The translations under genes were made by a program, and so were the position numbers. Shown one piece after another: positions 9,483 through 17,829 of a stretch of 64,000 bases of DNA. The notes under the pieces are model-generated. The model saw nothing but the letters and a program-made list of their open reading frames with translations. It did not search any database and had not been told where the DNA came from. Each line of letters starts with the position of its first letter. Within the stretch, counting starts at the first letter, position 1. This DNA is from Streptomyces sp. HUAS 15-9. GTDB taxonomy: Bacteria > Actinomycetota > Actinomycetes > Streptomycetales > Streptomycetaceae. The stretch covers positions 4,216,001 through 4,280,000 of the forward strand of contig NZ_CP106798.1 in the NCBI RefSeq assembly GCF_025642155.1. Direction: 5' to 3'.

Positions 9483-9521
9483 GATGGTATCGAGAGAGAT
9501 AGTATCTCTGTCGATACTATC
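9483..9521 (+). promoter_or_regulatory. Three 15-bp-spaced GATnnTATC sites before the ATPase
   Basis: GATGGTATC (9483), GATAGTATC (9498) and GATACTATC (9513) repeat every 15 bp; the middle one lies in the perfect palindrome AGAGATAGTATCTCT (9495-9509). The block is strikingly AT-rich for this genome and ends 18 bases before the ATG at 9540, whose ribosome site is GGGAGG at 9528. It is likely an operator overlapping the promoter. Confidence 0.6.
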
Positions 9522-9539
9522 CCTCTCGGGAGGCTTGCC

Positions 9540-10961
9540 ATGCGTCGTTTCATCGGGCGGGATCGCGAGCTGAACGTGCTCGACACCGCCTTGCGGACGG
9601 TCCACGATGCCGTCGGGTCGGCGAAACCGGGGCAATGCGTCCTCATGCGGGGAAGACGGCGGGTCGGCAAGTCCAGTCTCGTCGAGGAGTTCCTCCGGCG
9701 TACCGGGACGCCGTACCTCTTCTTCACCGCTGCGGGCGGCACGGCGGAGGACGAACTGGCGGAGCTGCTCGACACGGTCGCCAGATCCAACCTGCCGGAG
9801 CGGGAACTGTTCTCCGAGGAGACCCCGGCTCAGTGGAACGCGGCCTTGAGGCTGCTCGCGGAGATGCTTCCCGACGACAGCCCGAGCGTGGTGGTCATCG
9901 ACGAGGTTCCGTATCTCATGGACCGCATCGACGCCTTCGAGGGCATGCTCCAGCGGGCATGGGACCGACTACTCAGTCGAAAGCCGGTACTTCTCCTCCT
10001 GGTCGGGTCCGATCTGTCGATGATGGAGGCGCTGAACAGCTACGACCGTCCCTTTCACCAGCGGGGGCGGGAAATGATCGTCGGGCCCCTGAACCCCGCC
10101 GACATCGGCGAGATGCTCGGCCTGTCTCCGGCGGCCGCGTTCGACGCCGCGCTGGTCACGGGGGGTCTCCCCCTGATCTGCGCGGAGTGGCAGGCCGGGG
10201 CGGACGTCTGGGAGTTCCTCCGCGACTCGCTGGACAACCCCATCTCGGCCCTGCTGGTCTCCGCCGAACGCTCACTGGCCGCGGAGTTTCCACCCCAGGC
10301 GATGAGCAGGGAGGTACTGCGGGCCATCGGATCCGGAGAGCGGACCTTCACCAACATCGCGCGCGCGGCCGGCGGCATCGCCCACACCACTCTCACCCGA
10401 GCCACAGACGTGCTGACCGAGAAACGGGTCGTGGCCGCCGAACTTCCCCTCTCCCTGAGGCCGTCGAAGGAGCGCCGCTACCGGGTGGCAGACCCCTACC
10501 TGCGGTTCTGGCTCGCGTTTCTGGATCCGCACATGGCGGAGATCGAACGGATGCGGGGGGATCTCACGCTGAGCCGCATCCAGGAGCAGTGGACGAGCTG
10601 GCGGGGCCGCGCTATCGAGCCCCTGGTGCGGGAATCCCTCGTCCGCCTCCTGCCGGACGGGCTCCTGCCTGCCGCCCCAGCGATCGGCGGGTACTGGACC
10701 CGCAGCAACGACGTCGAAATCGACCTGGTGGGCGCCGACCGGCAACCGGTGGCCAAGCAGTTGCTCTTCCTCGGCTCGGTCAAGTGGCTGGAGAACTCCG
10801 CGTTCGACAGCCACGACCTGACCGCACTGCAGAGGCACCGGGCAGCGATCACCGACGAGCCGGTACCGCTCGTGGCGGTCTCCCGCAACGGGGTCGGTTG
10901 TTCCGGCCTTCAGGCGGTGTACGGCCCCGAGGAACTGCTCAACGCCTGGCGCAGGGCATGA
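9540..10961 (+). CDS. AAA ATPase with C-terminal DUF234 nuclease-like domain
   Basis: A 473-residue protein. It has an FIGRDRELNVL start, Walker A GRRRVGKSS (residues 38-46), Walker B VVVIDEVPYL (Asp121-Glu122), a sensor-like LLVGSDLSMM, a winged-helix stretch (about 255-320), then the DUF234 region with RYRVADPYLRFWLAF and a PD-(D/E)XK-like set (DVEIDLVG, Asp395; SVKW, Lys415). Proteins of this type (ATPase_2 plus DUF234) are common in archaea and actinobacteria; their role is not established, though nucleic-acid targeting is plausible. It is the only cargo of the mini-element and has a dedicated palindromic control region, which would suit a selfish or defensive module. Confidence 0.85.
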   Translation: MRRFIGRDRELNVLDTALRTVHDAVGSAKPGQCVLMRGRRRVGKSSLVEEFLRRTGTPYLFFTAAGGTAEDELAELLDTVARSNLPERELFSEETPAQWNAALRLLAEMLPDDSPSVVVIDEVPYLMDRIDAFEGMLQRAWDRLLSRKPVLLLLVGSDLSMMEALNSYDRPFHQRGREMIVGPLNPADIGEMLGLSPAAAFDAALVTGGLPLICAEWQAGADVWEFLRDSLDNPISALLVSAERSLAAEFPPQAMSREVLRAIGSGERTFTNIARAAGGIAHTTLTRATDVLTEKRVVAAELPLSLRPSKERRYRVADPYLRFWLAFLDPHMAEIERMRGDLTLSRIQEQWTSWRGRAIEPLVRESLVRLLPDGLLPAAPAIGGYWTRSNDVEIDLVGADRQPVAKQLLFLGSVKWLENSAFDSHDLTALQRHRAAITDEPVPLVAVSRNGVGCSGLQAVYGPEELLNAWRRA

Positions 10962-11092
10962 GCAGGAACCGAGGGCTTGGTTGCAGTTCTGGTGCATTCG
11001 CTGCTGTTCAGCATGGTCCGCTACCTGCCCCCAGCCCCATTCCGCTGCAGGTCAGGACACTGCCGATCGATCCCGAACCCCCAGACGAACAT

Positions 11093-11149
11093 TTGGAAAG
11101 CGTGTTGGGGGCAACCCCTCACGAGTTCGAATCTCGTATCCTCCGCCAG
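11093..11149 (+). repeat. tRNA-Ser(GGA) 3' half, right att copy
   Basis: The same 57 bases as 7911-7967 with one substitution in the variable arm region. It is followed at once by a strong hairpin, so this copy probably keeps the original chromosomal context. Confidence 0.85.
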
Positions 11150-11152
11150 CCC

Positions 11153-11186
11153 AGAGGGCCGGACCATGAAAGTGGTCCGGCCCTCT
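11153..11186 (+). terminator. Strong hairpin after right att copy
   Basis: AGAGGGCCGGACCA and TGGTCCGGCCCTCT form a 14-bp stem with a 6-base loop, followed by GGCGTTT. It is likely the native tRNA-Ser terminator and marks the start of chromosomal core. Confidence 0.7.
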
Positions 11187-11271
11187 GGCGTTTCTCGTCA
11201 AGCGGGCGTGAGCGGCGCTCCTGGAGGCGCAGGACACTGGCGGGCAGGCTGCCTCCCGCCGGTCTCGCCGC

Positions 11272-12180
11272 TCAACGATTGCAGTTGATATTCAGCATCG
11301 GCGTGGCGCTGACCGAGCTCAGCGCCCACGTCGTGCCGTTCCAGATGACGTGGGGATTCGCGGCGGTGCCCGACCCGCTCGCCGAGATGAAGGACTGACC
11401 GGTGACGAAATTGCAGATGGCAGTCGCTTCGGGAAAGTCCAGCCGGACATCGAGACCGTTGATCTTCGGCCCGTTGCACGTTGCCGTGGACGTGGTCGTG
11501 GTGGTGCTCGCACAAGTGAGCGTCGCGCCGCGCACGATCTGCGTCGAGAGGAACTGACCGAAGATCGGTTCGGGTACTGCCGGTCCCTGAGCGCCCTGAG
11601 CGCCCTGGGCCCCTTGAGCGCCTTGAGCGCCTTGAGCCCCTTGAGCACCCTGGGCCCCTTGAGCACCTTGAGCGCCCTGGGCCCCTTGAGCACCTTGAGC
11701 ACCCTGGGCCCCTTGAGCACCTTGAGCACCCTGGGCCCCTTGAGCGCCCTGAGGCCCGATCACACCCTGCGGGCCGGTGGCGCCCTGTGCACCCTGTGCA
11801 CCCGTCTGTCCGGGGTCGCCCTGCGAGCCCTGCGGCCCCTGCGGGCCGGTGTCACCCTGCGAACCCTGTGAACCTTGCGGGCCCTGCGGGCCGATGGCGC
11901 CCTGTGGGCCTTGCGGCCCCCGCTGACCCCGAGGACCCCGAGGCCCGCGCGGACCGGGAGGTCCGACCTTGCACTTGTCGTGCTTTCCGCGGCACTCGTC
12001 ACCGCCGATGGCATGTACCGAGTTCGTGGGCGCCGACAGCGTGCTCTGCGGGGCCGCAATCGCGGGTTCGGCGAAACCGAGCACCACGATGGCCAACGAT
12101 GCCGCGGCACCGCCGACGCGCCATCTGCCCTGCCTGGGCAGCGGCCCCATGTCGGACCCGGGGCGGTTCTCAGCACTCAT
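11272..12180 (-). CDS. Secreted collagen-like repeat protein
   Basis: 302 residues. The ATG at 12180 follows GAGGAG by 9 bases. The order is: signal peptide (hydrophobic [20 protein letters not shown]), a short Cys pair near [12 protein letters not shown], then about 45 Gly-X-Y triplets ([10 protein letters not shown], later nearly pure GAQ), and a C-terminal globular domain with four cysteines. Gly-X-Y proteins form triple helices outside the cell, and the terminal domain would act as trimerisation or surface module. The GAQ tract is encoded by near-identical 9-base units and should vary in length between strains. Confidence 0.85.
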   Translation of the reverse strand: MSAENRPGSDMGPLPRQGRWRVGGAAASLAIVVLGFAEPAIAAPQSTLSAPTNSVHAIGGDECRGKHDKCKVGPPGPRGPRGPRGQRGPQGPQGAIGPQGPQGSQGSQGDTGPQGPQGSQGDPGQTGAQGAQGATGPQGVIGPQGAQGAQGAQGAQGAQGAQGAQGAQGAQGAQGAQGAQGAQGAQGAQGAQGAQGAQGPAVPEPIFGQFLSTQIVRGATLTCASTTTTTSTATCNGPKINGLDVRLDFPEATAICNFVTGQSFISASGSGTAANPHVIWNGTTWALSSVSATPMLNINCNR

Positions 12181-12315
12181 CCTCAATTACTCCTCAGAGA
12201 AGCGCGCGAATGGACGGGAAGTCCCGCCTTCGAGCACCCTCCGGCACCTTTTCGCCGCACTGGGCGGCCTGGCGGCAGACGCGCCGAACGATCAAACGAT
12301 CGGTCTAGCGGAGCG

Positions 12316-14181
12316 CTACCGCACGATCCGTACCGGCTTCGACACCGTCACCTGGTCCAGGTCCGACGCCCGCACCGTGACCTTCATCGTCCAGGTGCCG
12401 GGGATCGGCAGGTTGAGGGAGTCGGTTGCCCAGTAGCCGCCCTTGTCGGTGACCTTGGCGTCGAGCGGGCCGATCTTCCGGGCGGGGAGGGTGAAGGAGA
12501 CGCGGAGTTCGGGGACGGCGGCCAGGCCGCCGTCGGGGCCGAAGACCACGGCCTCCACGGAGTTCCGGCCCACCCGGCCGGGGTCCAGGGTGATCCGCAC
12601 CTCGCCGCCGTGGTTGCCGACGCGGAAGGGGACCGTAGTGACGGAGGCGGTCGGTATGCCGGTCGCCGCCGTGCCCGAGTCCGCCGCCTCGGCCGCCGCC
12701 CGGCCCGGCAGGGTGCCCGTCAGGAAGGTCGTGATCACCAGCACCGCGACGCCGACCGTCACCTCCGCGAGCACGGAGCGGCGCAGGCCCCGGCGATAGG
12801 GGTCCGGATCGCCGGCGAACGTCGCGTCGGAGGACGTGGCGTCGGACGGCTCCGGCTGTGCGGGCAGTGAGGGCGGTGGGCCGGGCGGGCCGCCGACCGG
12901 CTCCGGTACGCGGTCCCGTACGTCCCCTGTCACCCGCGCCGCCGCCAGCCGCGCCGTCCACCGTCGCGACCACCCCGCCGCCGCCAGCAGCAGCGTCACC
13001 GCGCCCAGCTTGGCGATCAGGAGGCGGCCGTACGACGTGTCCGTGAGCGCGTTCCAGGAGCCGAGGCCCCGCCAGGACTGGTAGACGCCGGTGACGACCA
13101 GGACGGTCACGGAGGCGAAGGCGAGGCGGGAGAAGCGGGTGACCACGGCGGGCGGAACGGGTTCGGCGGTGCGGTGCAGCGTCGTGAGCAGGGCCGTGAG
13201 GCCACCCAGCCAGACCGCCATCGCCAAGAGGTGCAGGACGGACGATGTCATCGCCACCGGCACCTGGATGCCCGCCGAGGCGTGCTCGGCGGCCGCCCAG
13301 GTCAGGGCCAGGCCGACGGAGAGGACACCCGCCATGGCGAGGGCCGGGCGGGTCCAGCGCCTCACACGTAGAAGCAGGGTGGCCGCGACGAGCAGCAGGG
13401 CCAGGCGGGCGAGCAGGGCCAGTCCCGGGCGGCCGGTCGCCGTACGGGCGAGGGCGGTGAGGTCGAAGGCCGTCGCCGGGCCCGTGCCCTCCTCGTACGG
13501 AGCGCGGAGCACCAGCAGGATCACGCTGGCCCCGAACAGGGTCCACCAGCCCGTCACGACCGGCCCGCGCAGCGGGCCGGGGTCCGGCGGACGGCACAGT
13601 GCCAGGAACGCGAGCGTGCCGATCAGGAGGGCTACGGCACCGTACGCGACGTAGCGCACGATGTTGTAGAGGCCGACGGTCGTGGGGTCCTCGGTGGTGC
13701 CGTCGGTCACGGTCGCCGTGGTCGGGGAGGGACTGCCCACGGAGAAGGTGAAGGCGCCGGAGACCGGGTGGCTGTCCGCCGAGACGACTCGCCAGGCCAC
13801 GGTGAAGGTGCCGGTGGCGAGCTTGCCGGGCAGGCTGATCCGGGCGGTGTCGGAGCTGCCGGGAGCGTGCCGTGCCTCGCCCGTGCGGACCCGGTGGTTG
13901 GCGGGGTCGTACACCCGGAAGGAATCGTCGAGCAGGGCGACGGACTCGGTGAAGGTCAGGGTGACGTACTCGGGTGCGGACTTGAGGATGCTTCCGTCCG
14001 CGGGGTCGGTGGACCGGAGGGCGGCGTGTGCCGAGGCGGGGCCGGCTCCGCCGAGGAGGAGCAGGACCAGCGTGGTGCCCAGCAGCACCAGCCCTTGAAG
14101 TCGTCGGTTTCCACCCCGCCGGTTTCCGCAGAAGGCATCGCTACGCCGGAAGACACCGCTACGCCCTTTGCCCACGTCCAC
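12316..14181 (-). CDS. CopC-CopD copper resistance fusion
   Basis: 621 residues from GTG at 14181. After a signal-like segment (LVLLGTTLVLLLLGG) the mature protein starts AHAALRSTDPADGS, the CopC domain with its N-terminal His copper ligand and DSHPVSGAFTF. About eight membrane helices of the CopD type follow (residues about 180-470), then a second extracytoplasmic beta-domain near the C-terminus (FRVGNHGGEVRITLDP, GTWTMKVTV). CopC binds copper outside and CopD passes it through the membrane; the fusion is common in actinobacteria. The exact start is uncertain because the first 25 residues are basic and weakly conserved-looking. Monocistronic. Confidence 0.88.
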   Translation of the reverse strand: MDVGKGRSGVFRRSDAFCGNRRGGNRRLQGLVLLGTTLVLLLLGGAGPASAHAALRSTDPADGSILKSAPEYVTLTFTESVALLDDSFRVYDPANHRVRTGEARHAPGSSDTARISLPGKLATGTFTVAWRVVSADSHPVSGAFTFSVGSPSPTTATVTDGTTEDPTTVGLYNIVRYVAYGAVALLIGTLAFLALCRPPDPGPLRGPVVTGWWTLFGASVILLVLRAPYEEGTGPATAFDLTALARTATGRPGLALLARLALLLVAATLLLRVRRWTRPALAMAGVLSVGLALTWAAAEHASAGIQVPVAMTSSVLHLLAMAVWLGGLTALLTTLHRTAEPVPPAVVTRFSRLAFASVTVLVVTGVYQSWRGLGSWNALTDTSYGRLLIAKLGAVTLLLAAAGWSRRWTARLAAARVTGDVRDRVPEPVGGPPGPPPSLPAQPEPSDATSSDATFAGDPDPYRRGLRRSVLAEVTVGVAVLVITTFLTGTLPGRAAAEAADSGTAATGIPTASVTTVPFRVGNHGGEVRITLDPGRVGRNSVEAVVFGPDGGLAAVPELRVSFTLPARKIGPLDAKVTDKGGYWATDSLNLPIPGTWTMKVTVRASDLDQVTVSKPVRIVR

Positions 14182-14283
14182 CGCCCCGTCTTCGGACTCG
14201 TGCTCTCGGATACGTACGGACGAGCCACCTTCCGCGCTCAGCGGGTGGGCCGCGCGGACATCCCGCAGCCCGCCACCAGGTCG

Positions 14284-14904
14284 TCAGCAGTCACCGGGGA
14301 AGGCTACCTCCCGGGTGAGGAAGGCCAGTTGGGCGTGTTTTTCCGGTAGGTACACATCCAGGACGTCGACTTCCGGCAGGACGACCGCCGGGCCCTTCTC
14401 GAAGCCCTGCCGCACGAAACGGGCGATGGCCTTCTCGTTGCGCACGTCCGGGTCGACCACGATCCGGCGCCGGTCCAGGCCGAGCAGGCAGTACGCGGCG
14501 AAGGCGGTCAGCAGCGCCGAGGTCCAGCCGGGCCGCGGGCCGCCCTGCCCGGCGGGTGCGACGAGCAGATGCATGCCGATGTCGCCGGGCCGGACCTCGT
14601 AGCAATCGCCGACCCGGTCGGCCTCCGGCTCGTAGGTCTGCAGGAGCGCGGCCGGTGCGCCGTCCACGACCGCCAGGAAGGCGTGGTGGGTGGCGAGCGT
14701 GTCCATGTGGGTGTAGATCTCGCGGATCTGCGCACGGCTCAGGCCGTTCATGCCCCAGAAGGCAGCCCGCTCCTCGTTGACCCAGGTGTGCAGGACGCCG
14801 GCGTCGGCCTGTGGGTCGAGGGGCAGGACGCGGACGGTCCCGAAGCCGTCGATCAACCGCTCGTGCACGGCCTCGCGGGCGGGGGCGGCGTACGGGTCAG
14901 ACAT
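14284..14904 (-). CDS. GNAT/AlcB-type siderophore acyltransferase
   Basis: 206 residues. Its GNAT fold has the substrate-loop features of the IucB/AlcB/RhbD family: FGTVRVLPLDPQAD, WVNEERAAFWGM, GDIGMHLLVAP and the acyl-CoA pyrophosphate loop around GQGGPRPGW. These enzymes acylate hydroxylamine groups of siderophore precursors. The ATG at 14904 overlaps the upstream amidase stop by 8 bases, so the two are translationally coupled and share the iron box at 17039. I infer acylation of a hydroxamate siderophore or a tailoring step; I recall similar amidase/acyltransferase pairs being discussed for acyl-desferrioxamines, but this is not verified. Confidence 0.8.
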   Translation of the reverse strand: MSDPYAAPAREAVHERLIDGFGTVRVLPLDPQADAGVLHTWVNEERAAFWGMNGLSRAQIREIYTHMDTLATHHAFLAVVDGAPAALLQTYEPEADRVGDCYEVRPGDIGMHLLVAPAGQGGPRPGWTSALLTAFAAYCLLGLDRRRIVVDPDVRNEKAIARFVRQGFEKGPAVVLPEVDVLDVYLPEKHAQLAFLTREVAFPGDC

Positions 14905-17005
14905 CGGTGTCCCTTTCGAGGCGGTCCCAGTCGGTGACGACCGGGGCGAGTTCTCCCCCGAGCCACAGGGGGAGTTGGTCGCGGTGGTGCGGTGAGCCGG
15001 GGACCCCGCAGGCGCCGAAGGGCACCACCCAGCGGCTGTCCTCGCGGCGGGCCAGGTCCCAGACGTAGCGGGCGGCCGGGCCGCGGGCGGCGAGGTCGGT
15101 GAGTCCGGGCACGGCGGAGGTGGACAGCACACAGTCGTGGTCGCCGGACAGACCGGGTTCACCGGAGGGGGAGTACGGGGCGTACGGCTCCTCGGACAAC
15201 GCCCGCCAGGGGGCGAGGCGGTGGGTGTCGGCCCAGGTGCCCGTCGGCCGGCCGGCGGCGACCTCCTCGAGGGCGGCGCGGGCGGTGGCGGGGCGGTCGA
15301 TGCCGTGCAGCTCCTCGGCGCTCAGCAGGTGTTCGAGCGCGAAGCCGACACGTGGGACGAGGGCCAGCCAGGGCAGCAGCACCTCCGGGTACGCGGGCAC
15401 CTCGGTCAGCGCGGCGAACGCCGGGTGTGCGGCGAGACGGCGTACGACCGCGCCGCGCACCGCCGCGAACACCGCCGCGTCGGCGCTGTCGGCGTCCATC
15501 CGGCGGTTCCAGGCCAGGAGGCGGTCCCGGAGCCGCGCGGCCTCGGGGGTGAGGTCGTCGAGGGCGGCCAGGTGGTCCAGCAGGGGTGCGGCGGAGCCGA
15601 GATGGGTGTCCATGTGGATCGCGGGCATGTCGGCGGCCGACCAGGTACGGCGCTCGTCGAGGAGGGCACGGATGCGGTCGGCGCGGTGGGGCGGGGCGAA
15701 CTCGGTGCCGAGGGGGGTGGCCGGGCCGCGCTGGTTCGCCATCACCGCGATGCCGTCGGTCAGCCCGGCGCGGGGCGTCTCGTACCAGCCGGTCCACTCG
15801 TGGCCGGGCACCCAGGCGGGCACCAGCCGCGTCCGGTTGGCCTCCGCCCGCACCGGCACCCGCCCGGCGACACGGTGCAGCAGACCGCCCTCGGTGTCGG
15901 CGGCCTGCACGACGTTGACCGGCTCCGCCCAGCCGTCGAGGGCCCGGTCGACGTCGGCGACGGCACGGGCACGCAGGAGGGGGAGGAGGGCGCTGAAGCC
16001 GAGGTCCTCGGTGACCCGGGGCGGGTGGCGGAGGGCGAGGGCGGTGGGGACGGCGTCGCTGTACGGGTCGGCACCGTCCAGGCCCTCCGGTCCCCCCGCG
16101 ATCACCGGTCCCCGCTCCGTCTCGATCACCTCGATCTCGGCCGGTGTCTCCCCGGCGACCTCCACGGTCTCCGGGTGCCGTGCGGCGCGTCGCCAGGTGC
16201 CGTCGGGGCCGAGGGCCTCGACCCCGGCGCCGGTGCGGCGCAGGCGTTCCCGGTACAGGTCCTGGTAGTCGGCCATGGCGTTGGTGATGGCCCAGGCGAC
16301 CGTGCCGGCGTGGCCGAAGTGGGCGATGCCGGGGACGCCGGGGACGGCGAGGCCGACGACGTCGAACTCGGGGCAGGCGAGACGGATCTGCTGGTAGACA
16401 CCGGGATCCTCGATGAAGCGGTGCGGGTCGCCCGCGATGACGGCCTGCCCGGTTACCGTGCGCTCACCGCTCACCAGCCAGCCGTTGCTGCCGGAGCTGC
16501 CGGGACCGTCGGCGGCGAACAGGACGACCGCGTCCGACCCGAGGTGCCGTGCGACCTGCTCCCGCCACAGCTTGGCCGGGAAGCCCGCGAACAGGATGTG
16601 GGTGCCGAGCCAGACGCCGAGGGGGGTCCAGGGCCGCCAGCGGCCGGGGGCGAGACCGGTCCCGGCGAACTCGGGGCCGCGGCGGGCACCTTCGGCCAGG
16701 CCCTCGTTGACGCCGTCGACGTAAGCCCGTACCCAGTCCGCCGTCTCGGGGTCCCGTCGCTCCAGGGCCGCGAAGCAGCGCCGGGCGGTGTCGTCCAGGC
16801 GGGCACGGCGGGCGAACACGTCCCAGTCCAGGGCGGAGGTGCCGAGGAAGGACGCCGAGGTGCCCTGGGACCGGTGCCGCTCGACCTCCAGCTGCCAGGC
16901 GCGGTCGAGGGCGGTGACCCGGCCCTGGGCGCGGGCGAGTTCGCGGGCGCTGCCGGCGCGCAGGTGCGGGATGCCCCAGGCGTCGCGGTAGATCTCGGTC
17001 GTCAC
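14897..17005 (-). CDS. Penicillin-acylase-family Ntn amidohydrolase
   Basis: 702 residues from GTG at 17005. It has the family start IYRDAWGIPHLRA, a nucleophile serine at Ser173 in GSGSNGWLVSG, where self-cleavage would separate alpha and beta chains, then GDPHRFIEDPGVYQ and Asn-rich VWAITNAM. It has no signal peptide, unlike secreted penicillin acylases, so it acts in the cytoplasm unless exported otherwise. It hydrolyses or forms amide bonds of acylated substrates. It is first gene of a two-gene operon under an iron box 34 bases upstream, which ties it to siderophore metabolism rather than beta-lactams. Confidence 0.85.
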   Translation of the reverse strand: MTTEIYRDAWGIPHLRAGSARELARAQGRVTALDRAWQLEVERHRSQGTSASFLGTSALDWDVFARRARLDDTARRCFAALERRDPETADWVRAYVDGVNEGLAEGARRGPEFAGTGLAPGRWRPWTPLGVWLGTHILFAGFPAKLWREQVARHLGSDAVVLFAADGPGSSGSNGWLVSGERTVTGQAVIAGDPHRFIEDPGVYQQIRLACPEFDVVGLAVPGVPGIAHFGHAGTVAWAITNAMADYQDLYRERLRRTGAGVEALGPDGTWRRAARHPETVEVAGETPAEIEVIETERGPVIAGGPEGLDGADPYSDAVPTALALRHPPRVTEDLGFSALLPLLRARAVADVDRALDGWAEPVNVVQAADTEGGLLHRVAGRVPVRAEANRTRLVPAWVPGHEWTGWYETPRAGLTDGIAVMANQRGPATPLGTEFAPPHRADRIRALLDERRTWSAADMPAIHMDTHLGSAAPLLDHLAALDDLTPEAARLRDRLLAWNRRMDADSADAAVFAAVRGAVVRRLAAHPAFAALTEVPAYPEVLLPWLALVPRVGFALEHLLSAEELHGIDRPATARAALEEVAAGRPTGTWADTHRLAPWRALSEEPYAPYSPSGEPGLSGDHDCVLSTSAVPGLTDLAARGPAARYVWDLARREDSRWVVPFGACGVPGSPHHRDQLPLWLGGELAPVVTDWDRLERDTDV

Positions 17006-17038
17006 CCCTGTGACACCCCTTTGCTCTGGATTTTTCCA

Positions 17039-17057
17039 TTAGGTAAGCCTTGCCTAA
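17039..17057 (-). promoter_or_regulatory. Iron box (DmdR/IdeR-type operator)
   Basis: TTAGGTAAGCCTTGCCTAA is a near-perfect 19-bp match to the actinobacterial iron box, 34 bases before the amidase GTG. An iron-loaded DtxR-family repressor would shut off 17005-14284 when iron is plentiful. Confidence 0.88.
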
Positions 17058-17132
17058 GTTACCCGGTCGGGAATCGTACGCGAAGGGTGCGGCGGGCGCG
17101 CGACCCGAGCCCACACGGGGGATCATCGACCC

Positions 17133-17729
17133 ATGGACGTCACCCTGCACCTCGCCCAGGACCCCGAGGCCGACCGGCTTCTCGGCCGCAGTCCGCTCGC
17201 CGCGCTGACCGGCATGCTGCTGGACCAGCAGGTCCCGATGGAGTGGGCGTTCAAGGGCCCGGCGACCATCGCGCAGCGGCTCGGCGCCGACGACCTGGAC
17301 GCGCACGAGATCGCGGCGCAGGACCCGGAGGCGTTCGCCGCGCTGCTCTCGCAGAAGCCCGCCGTGCACCGCTACCCGGGGTCGATGGCCCAGCGCATCC
17401 AGCAGCTGTGCCAGTACCTCGTCGAGCACTACGACGGGGACACCGAGGCCGTCTGGCGGGGCGTCGACAGCGGAAAGGAGCTGCTGAAGCGGCTTCAGGA
17501 CCTGCCCGGGTTCGGCAAGCAGAAGGCACAGATCTTCCTGGCGCTGCTCGGCAAGCAGCTGGGCGTCCGGCCCGAGGGGTGGCGGGAGGCCGCGGGGGCC
17601 TACGGCGAGCCGGAGTCCTTCCGGTCCGTCGCCGACATCACCGGGCCCGAGTCGCTGGCCAAGGTGCGGGCGCACAAACAGGAGATGAAGGCGGCGGCCA
17701 AGGCGGCGAAGACGACGAAGGCGACGTAG
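17133..17729 (+). CDS. HhH-GPD base-excision DNA repair protein
   Basis: 198 residues. Features are AALTGMLLDQQVPMEWAFKG, a helix-hairpin-helix LQDLPGFGKQKAQIFLAL (about residues 122-140) and an HhH-GPD core; the C-terminal tail is Lys/Ala-rich. Family members flip and excise damaged bases. The catalytic Asp of classic glycosylases is not obvious after the hairpin, so activity may be divergent. The ATG at 17133 lies 76 bases right of the iron box and is read away from it, so a shared promoter region is possible. Confidence 0.85.
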   Translation: MDVTLHLAQDPEADRLLGRSPLAALTGMLLDQQVPMEWAFKGPATIAQRLGADDLDAHEIAAQDPEAFAALLSQKPAVHRYPGSMAQRIQQLCQYLVEHYDGDTEAVWRGVDSGKELLKRLQDLPGFGKQKAQIFLALLGKQLGVRPEGWREAAGAYGEPESFRSVADITGPESLAKVRAHKQEMKAAAKAAKTTKAT

Positions 17730-17829
17730 TCGACGAAGTCCGCGGGCAAGTGACCGCGCAGGCGGGGCGCGTCAGCCGGGTGGACTGTCCGGAGTGGCGT
17801 GGGCCCTGGGCCCGTTCACAGCATGGAGC

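Larger units (their letters stand above)
7911..11149. mobile_element. 3.2-kb mini-element between tRNA-Ser(GGA) half-copies
   Basis: Two 57-bp direct repeats (7911-7967 and 11093-11149, one mismatch) run from the tRNA-Ser anticodon loop TTGGAAA to GCCA. Between them are a leftward integrase and a rightward ATPase. Neither repeat has a 5' tRNA half, so an intact tRNA-Ser(GGA) should lie elsewhere, probably left of the window, with elements stacked in tandem. Confidence 0.75.

Noticed and set aside
9635..11398. 587-residue frame overlapping the ATPase
   Set aside because: Arg/Gly/Pro-rich shadow running through the att repeat; no domain visible.
11590..11760. CRISPR-like reading of the 9-base repeats
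   Set aside because: They encode in-frame Gly-Ala-Gln triplets of a collagen-like protein; no spacers and no cas genes.
14897..17005. Beta-lactam acylase or resistance enzyme
   Set aside because: No signal peptide, and the iron box plus siderophore-type acyltransferase point to iron metabolism.
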